Assembly (NCBI GenBank): GCA_964019425.1 | Contig: OZ025829.1 | Span: forward strand, 62,001-126,000 | From: Flectonema sp. DT1601 | Lineage: Eukaryota; Euglenozoa; Diplonemea; Diplonemida; Diplonemidae | Direction: 5' to 3' | DNA length: 64,000 nucleotides | Part shown: piece by piece, positions 19,398-30,602 of the stretch | Layout: every line of letters starts with the position of its first letter | Position numbering within the stretch: position 1 is the first letter of the stretch | Translations under genes and position numbers: made by a program | The notes under the pieces: generated by a model | What the model was told of the DNA's origin: nothing | What the model saw: the letters and a program-made list of their open reading frames with translations, nothing else | Databases searched by the model: none

Positions 19398-22300
19398 TTA
19401 TGATCTTTTTTTCATTAATGAAGTTGCCATCCATATGACTGCAGTAATAATGTGAAGAATAATAACAAGTCTGAAGAATACTTTATATGACCATCTGTTC
19501 TTTCTATCCCAGTATGCAGCACATGGTTTCTCAAGAGGAGCTGGGCACTTTGTAAATTTTTGATTAATTTTCCAACCCTGCGAGTTACTCTTCGCAAGAG
19601 CTATATCCTGTTCATAACCAGGGTTACATAGCCACCAATCAGGTTCACACAGCCCGGCTAGATCTAACCAGTGAACTGGTAGACTTCGGCTTGACCACAT
19701 AAAACATATTCCTGGGCAGTCGAATCCTTCACTGATACACCAGCTGTCAGCAATCTTATTTCTCATCGTGTTGTCCAAACCTGAAGTCCCAGTCTGAGCT
19801 TCAAGAAGCTTCCCAGCAAGTATTTCAGCTGGGTTACCTTCACCATTGTTTTTCTGGACCTGTTTTCATATTATTGAATTCTTTCGTACTTACGAAAAGG
19901 AATTACACAAAATAAGATAACAACGTACCTGTTTCTTAGCACTAATCTGTGCATCTTGAACCCATCCTTTGTTAGACCATTCTTCTATGTTACGAGACAT
20001 TACAGATGCTGCTGCTAGAGCTGACTCTCCTGACGGGTTTCCACATATCTGTTGTAGTTGAAGTGATTGTATTTGGTAATTATTAGTTACTTAATTTAGA
20101 AATAGTTTTCATGTTGAATACCTTGTACTGCATCTGTGTGTAGAACTCTTGAAGGAGTGCCGTGTAGGAGTCATCATCACTAAACTCTTCTGTTTCAGTC
20201 TTGAATGAGTTTATCATATTCTCAGCATGATTAATAGCTGTGTCCTGTTGTTTGATTTGATTAGTTGGATTACAATAAATTAAGTTCTGTTGATAATAAA
20301 ATCAAAACATACGAAAGCTGCAACAGATGTGACTGGATAGGCGATGGCTTTTCCATTGACCACCTCCGACACAAATTTCTTCTGCAGTTTTGTGTGTGTC
20401 TTGTCAATAAAATTTTTAATTGCTGCCCTGTTATCTGATACGATTTGCTTGCAATTCTTCTTAATATTTGACTTTAACTTTTTAAGCTCTGATGCAACGA
20501 GACCTTTTCTCTCAGGCCAGACCTCACCAGAGAACTGTTTTCGAATGAGATCATTCCACAATGTGATTGCTTGGGTTTCTAGTTTCTTAACTTCTTTTGT
20601 AATTGTTGCCTTGCTAGTTGGAAGGGTTGCTTTGAATTCCTCAGTTAAGATCACAACCGATTCAAAATGTCTTTGGATTCTTGATTCTAACATCTGACTA
20701 TTGAGGGCATACTGCGCGTCTACTTCTACTGCAAGCTTCTGTCTCATTTCCTTAACAACAAGTTCAGAATGAGGATCTTCAACCAAGTCACCTGCATACT
20801 GTTGAAACAGACTAAGAGCTGACTTCGATGCTGCTTCATACTCCTAATTTGTGTGTGTTTTTATATAAACGAAATGAAATAAATAAATATCTCAACATCA
20901 ATACATACATTCGTAATCTTTGATTTGGGAACTGGATAATGACGTTGCTGAGATCCAATGTCGTTAACAAAGTGGCCGATTGATTCTTTAGAATGTTCTG
21001 AAAGGAAGCTGTTTTTTGTTGTTTTAAAAAAATATGGTCATATCGTACAAAAGGGTTAGGACAAGAACTAGGAGACTATCACAAACCTAATTATATTATT
21101 AGTGTTGGAAGCAGACATGGTTTCAAAAGCATCAGAAGAATGTCTCGTAATAAATGATATAACATTTGGGATATGTTCTGGTGCAAAACGTGACAACAAA
21201 TGTTTTACCTGACCTGACAACCGACCAACAACTACATCATGAAATGCTTCTAACTTAGCAGTTGAAGGAGGACGAAGCGATTTAAAATCCGCAGTCGTGA
21301 TGGTTGCATTCTCTTCAGAAACATAATTACAAGTTCCTACTTGAGGAAGAGCAATCACAGTACTTCCATCAGTCTTGATAAGCCATCCTCTTTCAATTAC
21401 ACCCGTCATCTCGACGGCGTATTTCTCAACACTTTTCTGTTGAATGAAATCCTTCAAAGCGGTGCTGTATTTGGAATCTTGTTTTATCTCAATTCCTGGA
21501 GCTGTTAAGTGTGAACTGTAATCAAATATTTTATAAAGAGAGTATCCATGATGTAACCAGAATGAATTCTCATGATGAATCGATAATGTTTCTGTGACTG
21601 ACTCAACAAGTCTGTCGAGTGATTGATCAGTTTTTGTGAATATCGTAACAGGGGAAGTCTTATCAAAAGTAAGTAGTGGTACCATCCTCACAGCTACTCT
21701 GTCAAAGAGAGTAACACTGCCACCTTCAGCAGTTGTCGGTGATAATAATTTTTCAAATTCATTTTGAGAATCTGTCATCAGATGTAGACTTCCAGTGACG
21801 ACAATCTCAGCACTCGGTAATCCTCCGACAACATTTATATTATTGCTTGAAGAAATACTTTCAACATTCGCATCGGGTATTGGACCGTGAACCCTTTTAT
21901 AAGTCAACTCAGCTTCGTGAGATAATTTAGTGACAAGTGTTCCACACCTCGTCGTCAAATCTGAATCATAAGGAAGATGAAATAAAATATTTTGTGCTGC
22001 TACTGCTGCGGCACTGAATGCTGCTTTGTGGTTCTTGCTTGGATCACAATTTGGAAATCTGTTTTTTTTTTTTTTAAATTCAATTTGTTTTCCCTCCACA
22101 GTAATATTAACAGACATGATACATACGCTGTCGCAAGTATAATTCTTTCCCTCGCAGTGTCGGAGTTATAACCAGCTCTAATCAACCACACATGAGCATC
22201 TGACAGCATGTCATTATGAAGCGGTGTTATCTTTTTATCGCCAGCTATTTTTTGCCAATATGAGTTCGTTAAACTAAAGTTCAAACCCTCTCCCATTTCC

Positions 22301-22476
22301 GCGATTAAAACGACTTCAACTGGTCCTTCAGTAAGAACTAACACCTTACCTGTTTTATCTTCAACTTCGATACTATCCTCACCCTCACCGTTAATATAAA
22401 GAGAAAGTACATCACTCTCCCAGTAGTCGTGTGTACCGATGACGGTACTTGCTATTAGTGCGGCTACTACATTCAT
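19398..22476 (-). CDS. Seven-exon signal-anchored protein, unknown family
   Basis: Exons by frame continuity and GT-AG: 22476-22127, 22058-21087, 21008-20909, 20843-20313, 20244-20122, 20048-19929 and 19859-19398, giving 885 residues. Most donors are GTATGT-like. A signal peptide (MNVVAALIASTVIG) opens the protein. A mixed alpha/beta region of about 330 residues follows. Exons 3 and 4 encode HFVNDIGSQQRHYPVP and a long charged helical region (about 450-650). A Cys/Trp-rich segment (WWLCNP, FTKCPAPLEKPCAAYW) comes before a single C-terminal membrane helix and KKRS. So it is probably a luminal or extracellular domain held by a C-terminal anchor. The helical part recalls dynamin-like GBP/atlastin stalks, but no GTP-binding motif is present, so I leave the family open. 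An AG acceptor sits 9 bases before the ATG. Confidence 0.8.
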
Positions 22477-22855
22477 ATTCTTATTCTGATTTTGTAAGAA
22501 AAGTAGATAGTAATGATAATCTATAAGCCTCTAATTCAGAGTTTAAAAACGGAGAGAGAATAAAAACTGATACGAAATTCAAAAGAATTTGGTTCACCCC
22601 GTGTTATGAAATAAATAAAGCGTTCAACAATAATAATTGATGACCATGGGTTCCCTACCAGATGGGATATTTATATACCAACTGGGAATGATATTGCAAA
22701 ACGGAGAAGAACTAATGAACGGCCTCCTTTAATGGAGTACTGAGGTGAGTAAATACGATATCTTCAACGATAGTGATAGTCTCTTTATGAGAACCAATTT
22801 AAAAGGTAATCACCATCTTAACGATACCGAAAATATTTAATTATCTCTTCATTCA
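22477..22855. other. Intergenic spacer
   Basis: 379 bases, AT-rich, no coding or structural signal seen. Confidence 0.5.
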
Positions 22856-25800
22856 TTAACTTGTAAACTCCAATACAACATCATAAGTAGACCAGGGAGG
22901 TGAGAATGAGTTGTCAGTCTTCTCCTTGTTTGAAACACTTTCACTCTGATCTCCTAAAGAATCAGAGAGTGAAATGAGACATCCTCCAACACCAACACCA
23001 ACCTGACTACAAATAGGCGGAGTATCCATAAAGTACAAAGGCGATGTCGTAACATAAATTCGAATAAAAGGACGCAGCAGAATACTACCACCAGTTGACA
23101 GGGAAATAGTACAAGATAAGTTTTCTGATGACCGACTTTCAGCGATAACTTGAGTTGAACCATCTTCATCAAAGAGAACCATCGTAGTCCAGTAGTCAAC
23201 ACAAAACGAATCAGATGGAGAGAGAGTCATTTCATTTATAATTCCACACTTGTACTCAACTTTAAAATTTCTAGTCTTTTTAAGTCTGAGATTCTGTCTT
23301 GTATTAGTAACTAGCATCTCACTACCTCCAACAGAAAGAGAACCACCTCCATGAAGAAGTCCTTCAAAGGGAGAATTACAATTAATCATTCTTGATAATG
23401 TAACGATACGATCAGACTCTGTCTGTACTGCGTAGCATTTATATAAGTCTTCAACGTTAACATTACGAGTGCTAGTGAGTGAATCGGATTTCTTTATGAG
23501 AAGCATTACAATACTCGTCGCTGCATATGTCGTGTGAACTTTTACTTTTGCATCCATTCCTAAACCATAAATAGAAAAGATATCACCCTTAGAGATACCA
23601 TGAATCATCCCTCCAGTAATAAAAAGGATCCCTGGTCTTGTTACAAGTTCAGTAAACGTAAAGCAATTCCTGTATGACAACGACTTTGGTAAGTACGAAT
23701 GAACAACAGACGGATACTGCTGTTTCAATTCTGTCTTCCACGCCAATCTAGAACAAGCGAGAGAAACAACACAAAAGAACTGATGCCAGGTAATAACACA
23801 ATCTTTTAATAATTGCATACTGGTATTCCAAAATACTTTTTTATAAATATGCCTCGTTAAGTATCCAGAAGGTGGAAGCATCCACGAGTGCATACCTTCT
23901 CTACAAGCAGATATGATGGTTAAACTAGAGCGTTGAGCTTCACCAAATAAAGTACTCTTCAGTAGTTTTGATTCTGGTAGAGTACAACCGATAGGACCAG
24001 GAAGTACAGCACCACCTGTTGGATATCCTTTTGACGTATCGAGTACTACCTGAAGACGGACATTACGAGGAAGGCGACAAACCATGTTGTTGAATATTGC
24101 TGTAGTGACCCCACCTGATCTACGAGCAGCTGAAGTCATGTGAGTGTATTTAGGAGTGTCGTACATATAAAGAATTTGTGATGTACCAGAAACAATACTA
24201 TGACATGAGATGTGAATCCATATCATAACTTGTCTTTTAGACGATGACAGAGCTGACGTTACTATCGCAAGAGATCCTCTCAGCATTGCATCAGTGCAAT
24301 AGTCTTCAAGGAATACAATTGGTGATGTTAGTTGAGTACAGGCATCACTAACATCTGATTGACCAACACATCTGACTGGAATAAATAAAAGATTATAAAC
24401 ATCTTTACTATCATCTGATGCGGTCTGCTCTTCTTCTTCTTCTTCTTTCGCGATCTCCAGTTTTGTACTGAACGCGTCTCTCGTATTGTAGTGTTCTTTA
24501 TCCATGCTGTCACGCTCATAACCATCTGGTCGATATCCTTTTTTCCAACACTTCTTTATGACTCCACCTAATCCAGAAGGTATAAAGTTGGTAGACATGT
24601 TTCTCAGGTAGAGTTCTCGTTGTAAATAAGATCCTTTCCAAACAGGTTTGAGAAGGATATTGCTGTTCCTACCTGAATACATACACTTACTCACATCTGA
24701 GTACACTCCATTTGGTGATAAAACATTTGTTATGATTCCGTTTACATCACAAAAACCAAATGATAAATCATAATCAACAAGCAGATCATCAAAATAAGAA
24801 TGTAAACCAGCATATTCACGGATCTGTTGCATTGTTAGTTCTGGTTTTTGTTTAGTCTCGTTTGATTCATCAGCTGTGTCTGTTTCGTCGTTGGGAATGG
24901 GTTCAATTGGTATGCTTATACAATTATTATTAATATAAATAGTAGCGTATTGTCTGTTTAATTGTTTTTCTTGTTGAAGTGAGATGCTGACTTTTGGAGA
25001 TCGATCATCAGCAGTTGTGTCAGGTTCAACTGTTGGAGTAACACCACAACATATTGGGATTTTTTTATTGTGATATTTTACTTCGTCATTTTCTTCAATT
25101 TCCATATTGTCAATCGCACTCTCAACTGAGAGTGTTACAGAGTTGAAATCACATGGAAGACCACTACAGTGACTTCCAGTTACCTCTGCCACTTGGTGTT
25201 TGTCTTCAGTTTTATTGTAGTCATCTACTTGTAGAGACGTTATCGTTATGTTACCCAGTTCCTTGAAATCGAATGTGAATTCACCCGTCGACATTGTTTT
25301 GTAGATGAAGCTGGTTGAGTCATTTCTTCCTAAGAACTTCATTGATGAATTTAATACCACTGGAGGTTCACTATCAGAGCGTCCATTCATTATTGTTATC
25401 GTGTGAAACTGACCTGCACACCAGAACTTTGATGTTACTACCGATGTGTGAAGATGAGCTTTCGGATCACATCTTCGCAATGTTGTCGCGAGTAACTTCA
25501 ACTCACTATTCGCTGAAGAGATTGCGGGAACCCAACGTAAACCAGGTTCTGAAGGAGATAATTTACTTGTTAAGAAATAATTATGAAGTAGTTGACCAGG
25601 ACAAGTAACACTGCAACCATCTTCACAACGAACAGTATCTTGTAAGGCTGCGAGTACTACAGCAGTTGGAGCTGATGTTCCTGTCGTAGATCTCAATAAG
25701 TGACTCAAATATGGAAATATGAATTTACTTTTTAAAGAATCTACACCAACCTCTACACGAGAGTTAATAATCCATTGTTGATTCGTTCTTTGACAACGAG

Positions 25801-26443
25801 CTGGTTCATCACGAGGAGTTAGAGTCAGTGCCTGCGCCTGTTGTTTATTCGTAAGCATAACAGCTTCACTAAGTGGATGTGGAGTATCAATAATAACATA
25901 AGAAACAGCACTCTCTAATGTATTACACCACGCTACTAAGTCTAATTGTGATATGTCTTTATAAGAGAAATCTGTACCACTGTCATAAGGTACAATTGTT
26001 TCTTCAGTAAAACCTGCTGCTACGCTGAATGCTTTTCGAGTATAACCCGCGAAGTAAAATATAACAACGCTTTCAAAAGTTTCCTCAACCACCTTCCTAA
26101 CTTTATATAACTCATCCCAAATGGCATCGTGAGTAGCTTCAGAGTCACATAGTGTGGTGACACTTTCTAAAGACATTCCTTGTTCCTTTTGTATGTAATC
26201 ACTTATTGCTTTTGAAACTTCTCCTACTCCGTTAGTGCAGTCATCTAATGTTGGATAATTCCATTTGTATTTATTAATTCCGATAGTGATGAGGTGCACG
26301 CTTCTAACTCTTCTCTCTGTTTCTAAAGGTTTCGCAGTATCGCTGTGTTCAGGAGGTTTGTATGAGTGGAGTGAATTTAACACAGATTTATAATCATTCA
26401 TAAACTCAACATCACAATCGTATCCTAAATAAGGAGAAGACAT
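22856..26443 (-). CDS. Tandem pseudo-caspase protein
   Basis: 1195 residues, one exon, ATG at 26443. The first caspase/metacaspase-like p20 domain spans about 46-290: VHLITIGINKYKWNYPTLDDC, a helix, the strand VVIFYFAGY (catalytic His replaced by Tyr134), IIDTPHP (catalytic Cys replaced by Pro188), then VVLAALQDTVRCED and a helix. The second, more diverged, spans about 684-880: VMIWIHISCHS keeps a His (748) in the SGHG position, LQVVLDTSKG has Ser804 for Cys, and LTIISACREGMHSWM matches the usual last strand. Residues about 905-990 (ILFITGGMIHGISKGDIFSIYG) resemble the beta domain that follows caspase domains in some eukaryotic proteins (aGa.hGl..Gd.F.vY). The middle is beta-rich and low-complexity. 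Neither domain can be a Cys protease; a scaffold or regulatory role is inference. A strong pyrimidine-tract AG acceptor lies about 33 bases upstream of the ATG. Confidence 0.85.
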   Translation of the reverse strand: MSSPYLGYDCDVEFMNDYKSVLNSLHSYKPPEHSDTAKPLETERRVRSVHLITIGINKYKWNYPTLDDCTNGVGEVSKAISDYIQKEQGMSLESVTTLCDSEATHDAIWDELYKVRKVVEETFESVVIFYFAGYTRKAFSVAAGFTEETIVPYDSGTDFSYKDISQLDLVAWCNTLESAVSYVIIDTPHPLSEAVMLTNKQQAQALTLTPRDEPARCQRTNQQWIINSRVEVGVDSLKSKFIFPYLSHLLRSTTGTSAPTAVVLAALQDTVRCEDGCSVTCPGQLLHNYFLTSKLSPSEPGLRWVPAISSANSELKLLATTLRRCDPKAHLHTSVVTSKFWCAGQFHTITIMNGRSDSEPPVVLNSSMKFLGRNDSTSFIYKTMSTGEFTFDFKELGNITITSLQVDDYNKTEDKHQVAEVTGSHCSGLPCDFNSVTLSVESAIDNMEIEENDEVKYHNKKIPICCGVTPTVEPDTTADDRSPKVSISLQQEKQLNRQYATIYINNNCISIPIEPIPNDETDTADESNETKQKPELTMQQIREYAGLHSYFDDLLVDYDLSFGFCDVNGIITNVLSPNGVYSDVSKCMYSGRNSNILLKPVWKGSYLQRELYLRNMSTNFIPSGLGGVIKKCWKKGYRPDGYERDSMDKEHYNTRDAFSTKLEIAKEEEEEEQTASDDSKDVYNLLFIPVRCVGQSDVSDACTQLTSPIVFLEDYCTDAMLRGSLAIVTSALSSSKRQVMIWIHISCHSIVSGTSQILYMYDTPKYTHMTSAARRSGGVTTAIFNNMVCRLPRNVRLQVVLDTSKGYPTGGAVLPGPIGCTLPESKLLKSTLFGEAQRSSLTIISACREGMHSWMLPPSGYLTRHIYKKVFWNTSMQLLKDCVITWHQFFCVVSLACSRLAWKTELKQQYPSVVHSYLPKSLSYRNCFTFTELVTRPGILFITGGMIHGISKGDIFSIYGLGMDAKVKVHTTYAATSIVMLLIKKSDSLTSTRNVNVEDLYKCYAVQTESDRIVTLSRMINCNSPFEGLLHGGGSLSVGGSEMLVTNTRQNLRLKKTRNFKVEYKCGIINEMTLSPSDSFCVDYWTTMVLFDEDGSTQVIAESRSSENLSCTISLSTGGSILLRPFIRIYVTTSPLYFMDTPPICSQVGVGVGGCLISLSDSLGDQSESVSNKEKTDNSFSPPWSTYDVVLEFTS

Positions 26444-26675
26444 AATTGAGTCTCGTCGATACGTTCGACTTATAACCTGAAGAGAGGGGGGGAGGTAGTA
26501 TTATCGTGTCAGCAAATATGAATCCACTTTTAAATTTTGAAAACTTAATAATCAAAATAAAAATAGATGTAGGACTCTATGTCGTACATATTGCGATAAG
26601 TGATGAGCTGCTTTTCTTTTTTCGATATTAAGAAATGGAACGAGAAATCAGAAATACATAAAAACTCTCCTTTGA

Positions 26676-27713
26676 TTAGTTTTGTTTGTCACGTTCCCTT
26701 CTCGCTTTCCATATTTTAGAACGCTCGTCAAGGAATGGAGTCATGTCATCGAGTCTCGCTCGTATGTGATCGAATATCTTTTCTTCTGCGTCTCTCAAGA
26801 GTTCTATTTCTTCAGTAATTAACGATTCTTTAGAACCTCCAAGTGACCTCACCTTGTCCATTATATCTTTAAATTGAGTCAAGTTTATTTCATCGTGACC
26901 TTGTTCTGTGAATGTCGCAGCAGGTGGACACCAACGGCCGCTTTCTTTATACGGAAGTCCGAGAAATCGGCGTTCAGCGTGAGACATTTCCCAGAACTCA
27001 TTAGGAAGTGGAGGTTCTTCTACTTCATATTCCCAAGGAATTAGTTCTGATAACTTACTCGCTGCGATTGCTTGAAATGGTGACTCCGAAGTGATTGCTG
27101 ACATTCGTGAGTTTGTAAGTTGTTCAGTCAACTGAGCTACTTGAAGCTTTCTAGTAGCAGGACTGAATGTTGCTAATGTTGATTGATATCCTGGTACTGG
27201 TTTAGGTTGAGAACTCTTTTCTAATTCAGACAACGCATTTGGGTCTCTTACTATAAGAGAGTCGTCAAGAATACGAGATTCAGCAGGAGTCATTTCACGA
27301 TACCGACCTAATACTTGTGACATTGCCGGCATATTTGTCAATTCAGGAAAGTCTTTTAAAAGTTCACTGTGAGTTTCTGAATCAGATAATTGATCAGTTG
27401 TTAATTCAGCGATCTTACGAAGTGGACTGCTGGTTTCGATGTGAGTTTCTTCATCTTTCAAATTCGCGTTTCCTTCTTCAGTTGTTTTCTTCACAGAGTC
27501 CCAAGGTAATACATCTCTCACAATCTCTTTAAAATCTTCTTCAGAAATATTTCCCTCAACATTATGAACTTCTCCTTCTCTTGGAGCTCCCCCCCATTCA
27601 AATTTATTAACTGATGCGAATGGTATTTCTTCGCCCTCTTCTTTTCCTCCTCTCCGATATCTTAGTTGCTGTTTGATTGGAGAACATGTTTTGAATACTA
27701 ACCCACGAATCAT
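26676..27713 (-). CDS. Probable mitochondrial protein, unknown
   Basis: 345 residues from ATG at 27713. The N-terminus MIRGLVFKTCSPIKQQLRYRRGG is Arg/Lys-rich, lacks acidic residues and looks like a mitochondrial targeting peptide. The rest is acidic and helical, with a conserved-looking core (PPLPNEFWEMSHAERRFLGL, then GRWCPPAATF). A charged helix ends the protein (ARLDDMTPFLDERSKIWKARRE). Such short, soluble proteins with a presequence are common among euglenozoan mitoribosomal and respiratory accessory subunits, but I cannot name the family. No intron is seen. Confidence 0.65.
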   Translation of the reverse strand: MIRGLVFKTCSPIKQQLRYRRGGKEEGEEIPFASVNKFEWGGAPREGEVHNVEGNISEEDFKEIVRDVLPWDSVKKTTEEGNANLKDEETHIETSSPLRKIAELTTDQLSDSETHSELLKDFPELTNMPAMSQVLGRYREMTPAESRILDDSLIVRDPNALSELEKSSQPKPVPGYQSTLATFSPATRKLQVAQLTEQLTNSRMSAITSESPFQAIAASKLSELIPWEYEVEEPPLPNEFWEMSHAERRFLGLPYKESGRWCPPAATFTEQGHDEINLTQFKDIMDKVRSLGGSKESLITEEIELLRDAEEKIFDHIRARLDDMTPFLDERSKIWKARRERDKQN

Positions 27714-28489
27714 ATTATTGTGATTACTGTTGGCGTTGGATGATATAACAGAATTCGGTTTTTTAGTTGTTCTTTTTAGACTTCTCCATCACAACATTTG
27801 GACTGCGTAAAATAAATAAAGTTAACTAACGTCAGAATACAAAAAAAAAAAAAAAAAAAAAAAAAACATAATTAAACCCCTTCCGACGCAGAAGGGAAAC
27901 CTCAACAAGTGTGATTGGGGAAAGGGGGAAGCAACTAATTAACTTTTTTCACAATTTTTTTTTTTTTTTTTTTTTTTTTTTATCCCCTTCCTTTTTTTCT
28001 TATTTGCAACTATTATCCCCCTTGCAGTCACCATCCTTATTTGTACGACTGATTTCGAATCAGGTCTTACGAGTTGCCTGAGAATTGTATTACAGATTGA
28101 TAGAAAGATCTTCAGAAAGTAGTGCAATCTGACACTACAGAAAATAGAATGAATTGATAGCTTGAGGTGATAGCCAGCAGACAATACAATAAATAGCTTC
28201 AATTCTAACATCAGTTATAACATCGATCAGTACTACTCTATCTGAACTACTCATCTTGAGGTTACATTCTACTCTACTACACCAACTGGTAGTACCTTCT
28301 TGACCGTCTCCTATTTCTTAAAAAACCTCTCATGTCATCCAACGCACAACTCCGTTGCGAAACATATCAGTTTTTGTAAACCCATCCCATTCTATTTGGT
28401 TTTATGTGCGGTGGGGGAGAGGGCGATGGGTTATGAGGGGTTTTTTTTTTTTTTTTTTTTTTTTTTCTTTTCTTTTTTGCCGACTCTCT

Positions 28490-28523
<34 letters not shown>

Positions 28524-29136
28524 CTCCCTCCTTTCTCATAGTTCTCCACATCAAGAACTCTGAAGTGTTATCAAACATCCTTCGCAATGACTGCCGGAAG
28601 CTTTCCATTCAATTTAATCAAGACCGATAACTTCAAACCTGTGTGGGTGGGATTTCTTCACTAGTGTTTATTTATGGAAAGAAGCGGAAACTCTCAAACC
28701 ACATAATGAAAACACTAAAAGAACCACAAACACACAACACAATTACATGAGTAAAATGTCTCTCTATATTTCTTTATTTCAAAAGCACTTCGAACAGACG
28801 CTAACGACTAACCTGTGTGAGTTCAATTTGTAGCATTTACAAGAAGGATTTCTGTTTTTATTTGAGAGCACAAAGGCATCAAATGAGGAGTCGAGTGACA
28901 CACTGCGATAACTTCTTCAAGACTTCCTTCTTACCTGTGTTCATTTAAGACTTCTCTAAATGGATGTTGATTGTCCAAACAATAGAAAATTTGATCAAAC
29001 ACAAGTTAAAATACTTCCGAAGGTTAGGGGAAAACTTACCCACTGCTGCCCACTTAAGCAGATTGGAGTCACTACTGCCCAGTTAAGCAGACTGGTCACT
29101 GCTGTCACTTGAAACACTTTCTCGGATTCCAATTGA
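27714..29136. other. 1.4 kb intergenic with long A and T tracts
   Basis: A run at 27841-27866, T run at 27955-27980, and T-rich tracts at 28441-28466 and 28493-28523. No coding signal supported. Positions about 29041-29110, just 3' of the RS-protein stop, hold an imperfect 28-base repeat (CACTGCTGCCCACTTAAGCA and CACTACTGCCCAGTTAAGCA). Confidence 0.5.
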
Positions 29137-30369
29137 CTACCTCCTACGACGTCTTCTGTCAGGTGATGTGGATCTACGACGGCGACGGGGAGGAGTACGG
29201 CTACGTCTATCTCTTCTCTCACGATCTCTTTTATCATCTCTGCGATCACGTCTGTTACGATCTCCATTTCTCTCACTTCGTTGTTGATTGTCTTGGTAAG
29301 CTTTAAACGATGTCTTAGCGTGATGGAATTTAGCGCCTTCAAACTCTGACTTCTCCTTCAGAGTTGTAATTGCAGACTCTGGAACACAATCAATTCTAAG
29401 AAACGATGCGAATATGGAACTGAAGGACTTCGATATTTTCAATTCAGTTAATTCACCGATAGTATCAAAGAAAGGTTTAACAGCTTTCAAAGTAGGAAGT
29501 TTACTACCGAGTGGAAATACTATGTAAAGGTGCTTAGTTGGAGTTTTAGAGATGTGCTTCTCATCAACACTGAATGCTCCTTTTCTTTCAGCTGATGGAG
29601 GTGGTGGAGTCATAGAAACTGATTCATCATTTCTTCTTCTTCTACGATCAGGTGAAGAATCAGAGCTGTAAGACGAGGATCTTTTCTTCTTCTGTCGTTT
29701 TTCAGCTTCATCTCTTTCCCGTTGTTGTTTTTTCATTTCTTCGAGCTGCTGCCGCAGTTGATCTTTTTCCTCTTCGTGTTTTTTCTCAGCGTCTACCTTT
29801 GCTCTGTCTTTATGAAATTCTGTAATCTTCGATAAGAGACCGAGTTCAGCAGCAGAAGAACTTGAATGAGCTTTCAAGAGAGGAATAAGAGAGTTCGCGA
29901 GTTCTGGTTGTGCTCTAACTACCTCAAGTAGCTGAGGAGTTATTCCTGCTCCAGGGATCTGATCTGTTTGAATGCCAGCTTGTTGTGCTGCTGCGAAAGC
30001 TGCTTGTGTGATTGAATCTATAGTACCAGGTAGTGATGGTTGTAATGTTAGAGAAGTACTGTTGGATATTTGATTAATCTGATCTCGACTAGTATTATTG
30101 TTATCTTCATTCTGTACAAGAGGTTTTATTTCAACAGGACACCCACATAAGATTGTACCATGAACTAATAAAGCATCCTTCGCATCTGATTCATTGCCGT
30201 ACATTACTTTCCATTGAGCATCAATACCCATTCCTTCCATTCGAACTAGTTCTTCAACCACACCAAAACTATTTAAAAAACCCCTTAGTGCAGTCTCATC
30301 TACTTCATCACTAATGTTACTAACCAGACAAGTGCGATTGCACTCCAAACCAATTGCCATTAACGCCAT
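29137..30369 (-). CDS. Two-RRM, RS-domain splicing-factor-like protein
   Basis: 410 residues from ATG at 30369. RRM1 spans about 12-88 (TCLVSNISDEVDETALRGFL, then WKVMYGNESDAKDALLVHG). An Ala/Gln-rich helix (ITQAAFAAAQQAGIQ) follows, then a strongly charged coiled coil (about 190-240, EKKHEEEKDQLRQQLEEMKKQ) and a first Ser-rich basic patch. A second RRM-like domain spans about 287-355 (KHLYIVFPLGSKLPTLKAVK). The C-terminus is an RS/RD tail ending SPDRRRRRR. The order RRM, Ala-rich helix and RS tail is like SREK1/SRSF-type splicing regulators in the nucleus. That fits a genome with cis introns and probable trans-splicing. The exact orthologue is not certain. Confidence 0.78.
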   Translation of the reverse strand: MALMAIGLECNRTCLVSNISDEVDETALRGFLNSFGVVEELVRMEGMGIDAQWKVMYGNESDAKDALLVHGTILCGCPVEIKPLVQNEDNNNTSRDQINQISNSTSLTLQPSLPGTIDSITQAAFAAAQQAGIQTDQIPGAGITPQLLEVVRAQPELANSLIPLLKAHSSSSAAELGLLSKITEFHKDRAKVDAEKKHEEEKDQLRQQLEEMKKQQRERDEAEKRQKKKRSSSYSSDSSPDRRRRRNDESVSMTPPPPSAERKGAFSVDEKHISKTPTKHLYIVFPLGSKLPTLKAVKPFFDTIGELTELKISKSFSSIFASFLRIDCVPESAITTLKEKSEFEGAKFHHAKTSFKAYQDNQQRSERNGDRNRRDRRDDKRDRERRDRRSRTPPRRRRRSTSPDRRRRRR

Positions 30370-30602
30370 ATTTTATTTATTTTCCCCTTTTTTTTTTAAA
30401 ATACTTTTTTTTTTTTTTTTTTTTTTTTTAAAAACCGAAGGGGTTTTTTCTTTTCTTATTCCTGTGGGTGTAGAAAGGGGAGTAACTTGATACGATGATT
30501 AAAGATAAATCAACTTGAAAACTGGTTGCAATGAAAAGAGACCAACAGTTGGTACATTATATTGTGACTTTTAAAAAGGAAATAATTATAACAACAACTA
30601 AT
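30370..30602. other. Intergenic spacer with T run
   Basis: T run at 30405-30429. An AG after CCTTTCTACACCCAC on the minus strand could be the splice acceptor for the RS-protein transcript, about 90 bases upstream of its ATG. That is inference. Confidence 0.4.

Noticed and set aside
28300-28630. Open frames over poly-T/poly-A tracts
   Set aside because: They are homopolymer artefacts (runs of Phe or Lys codons).
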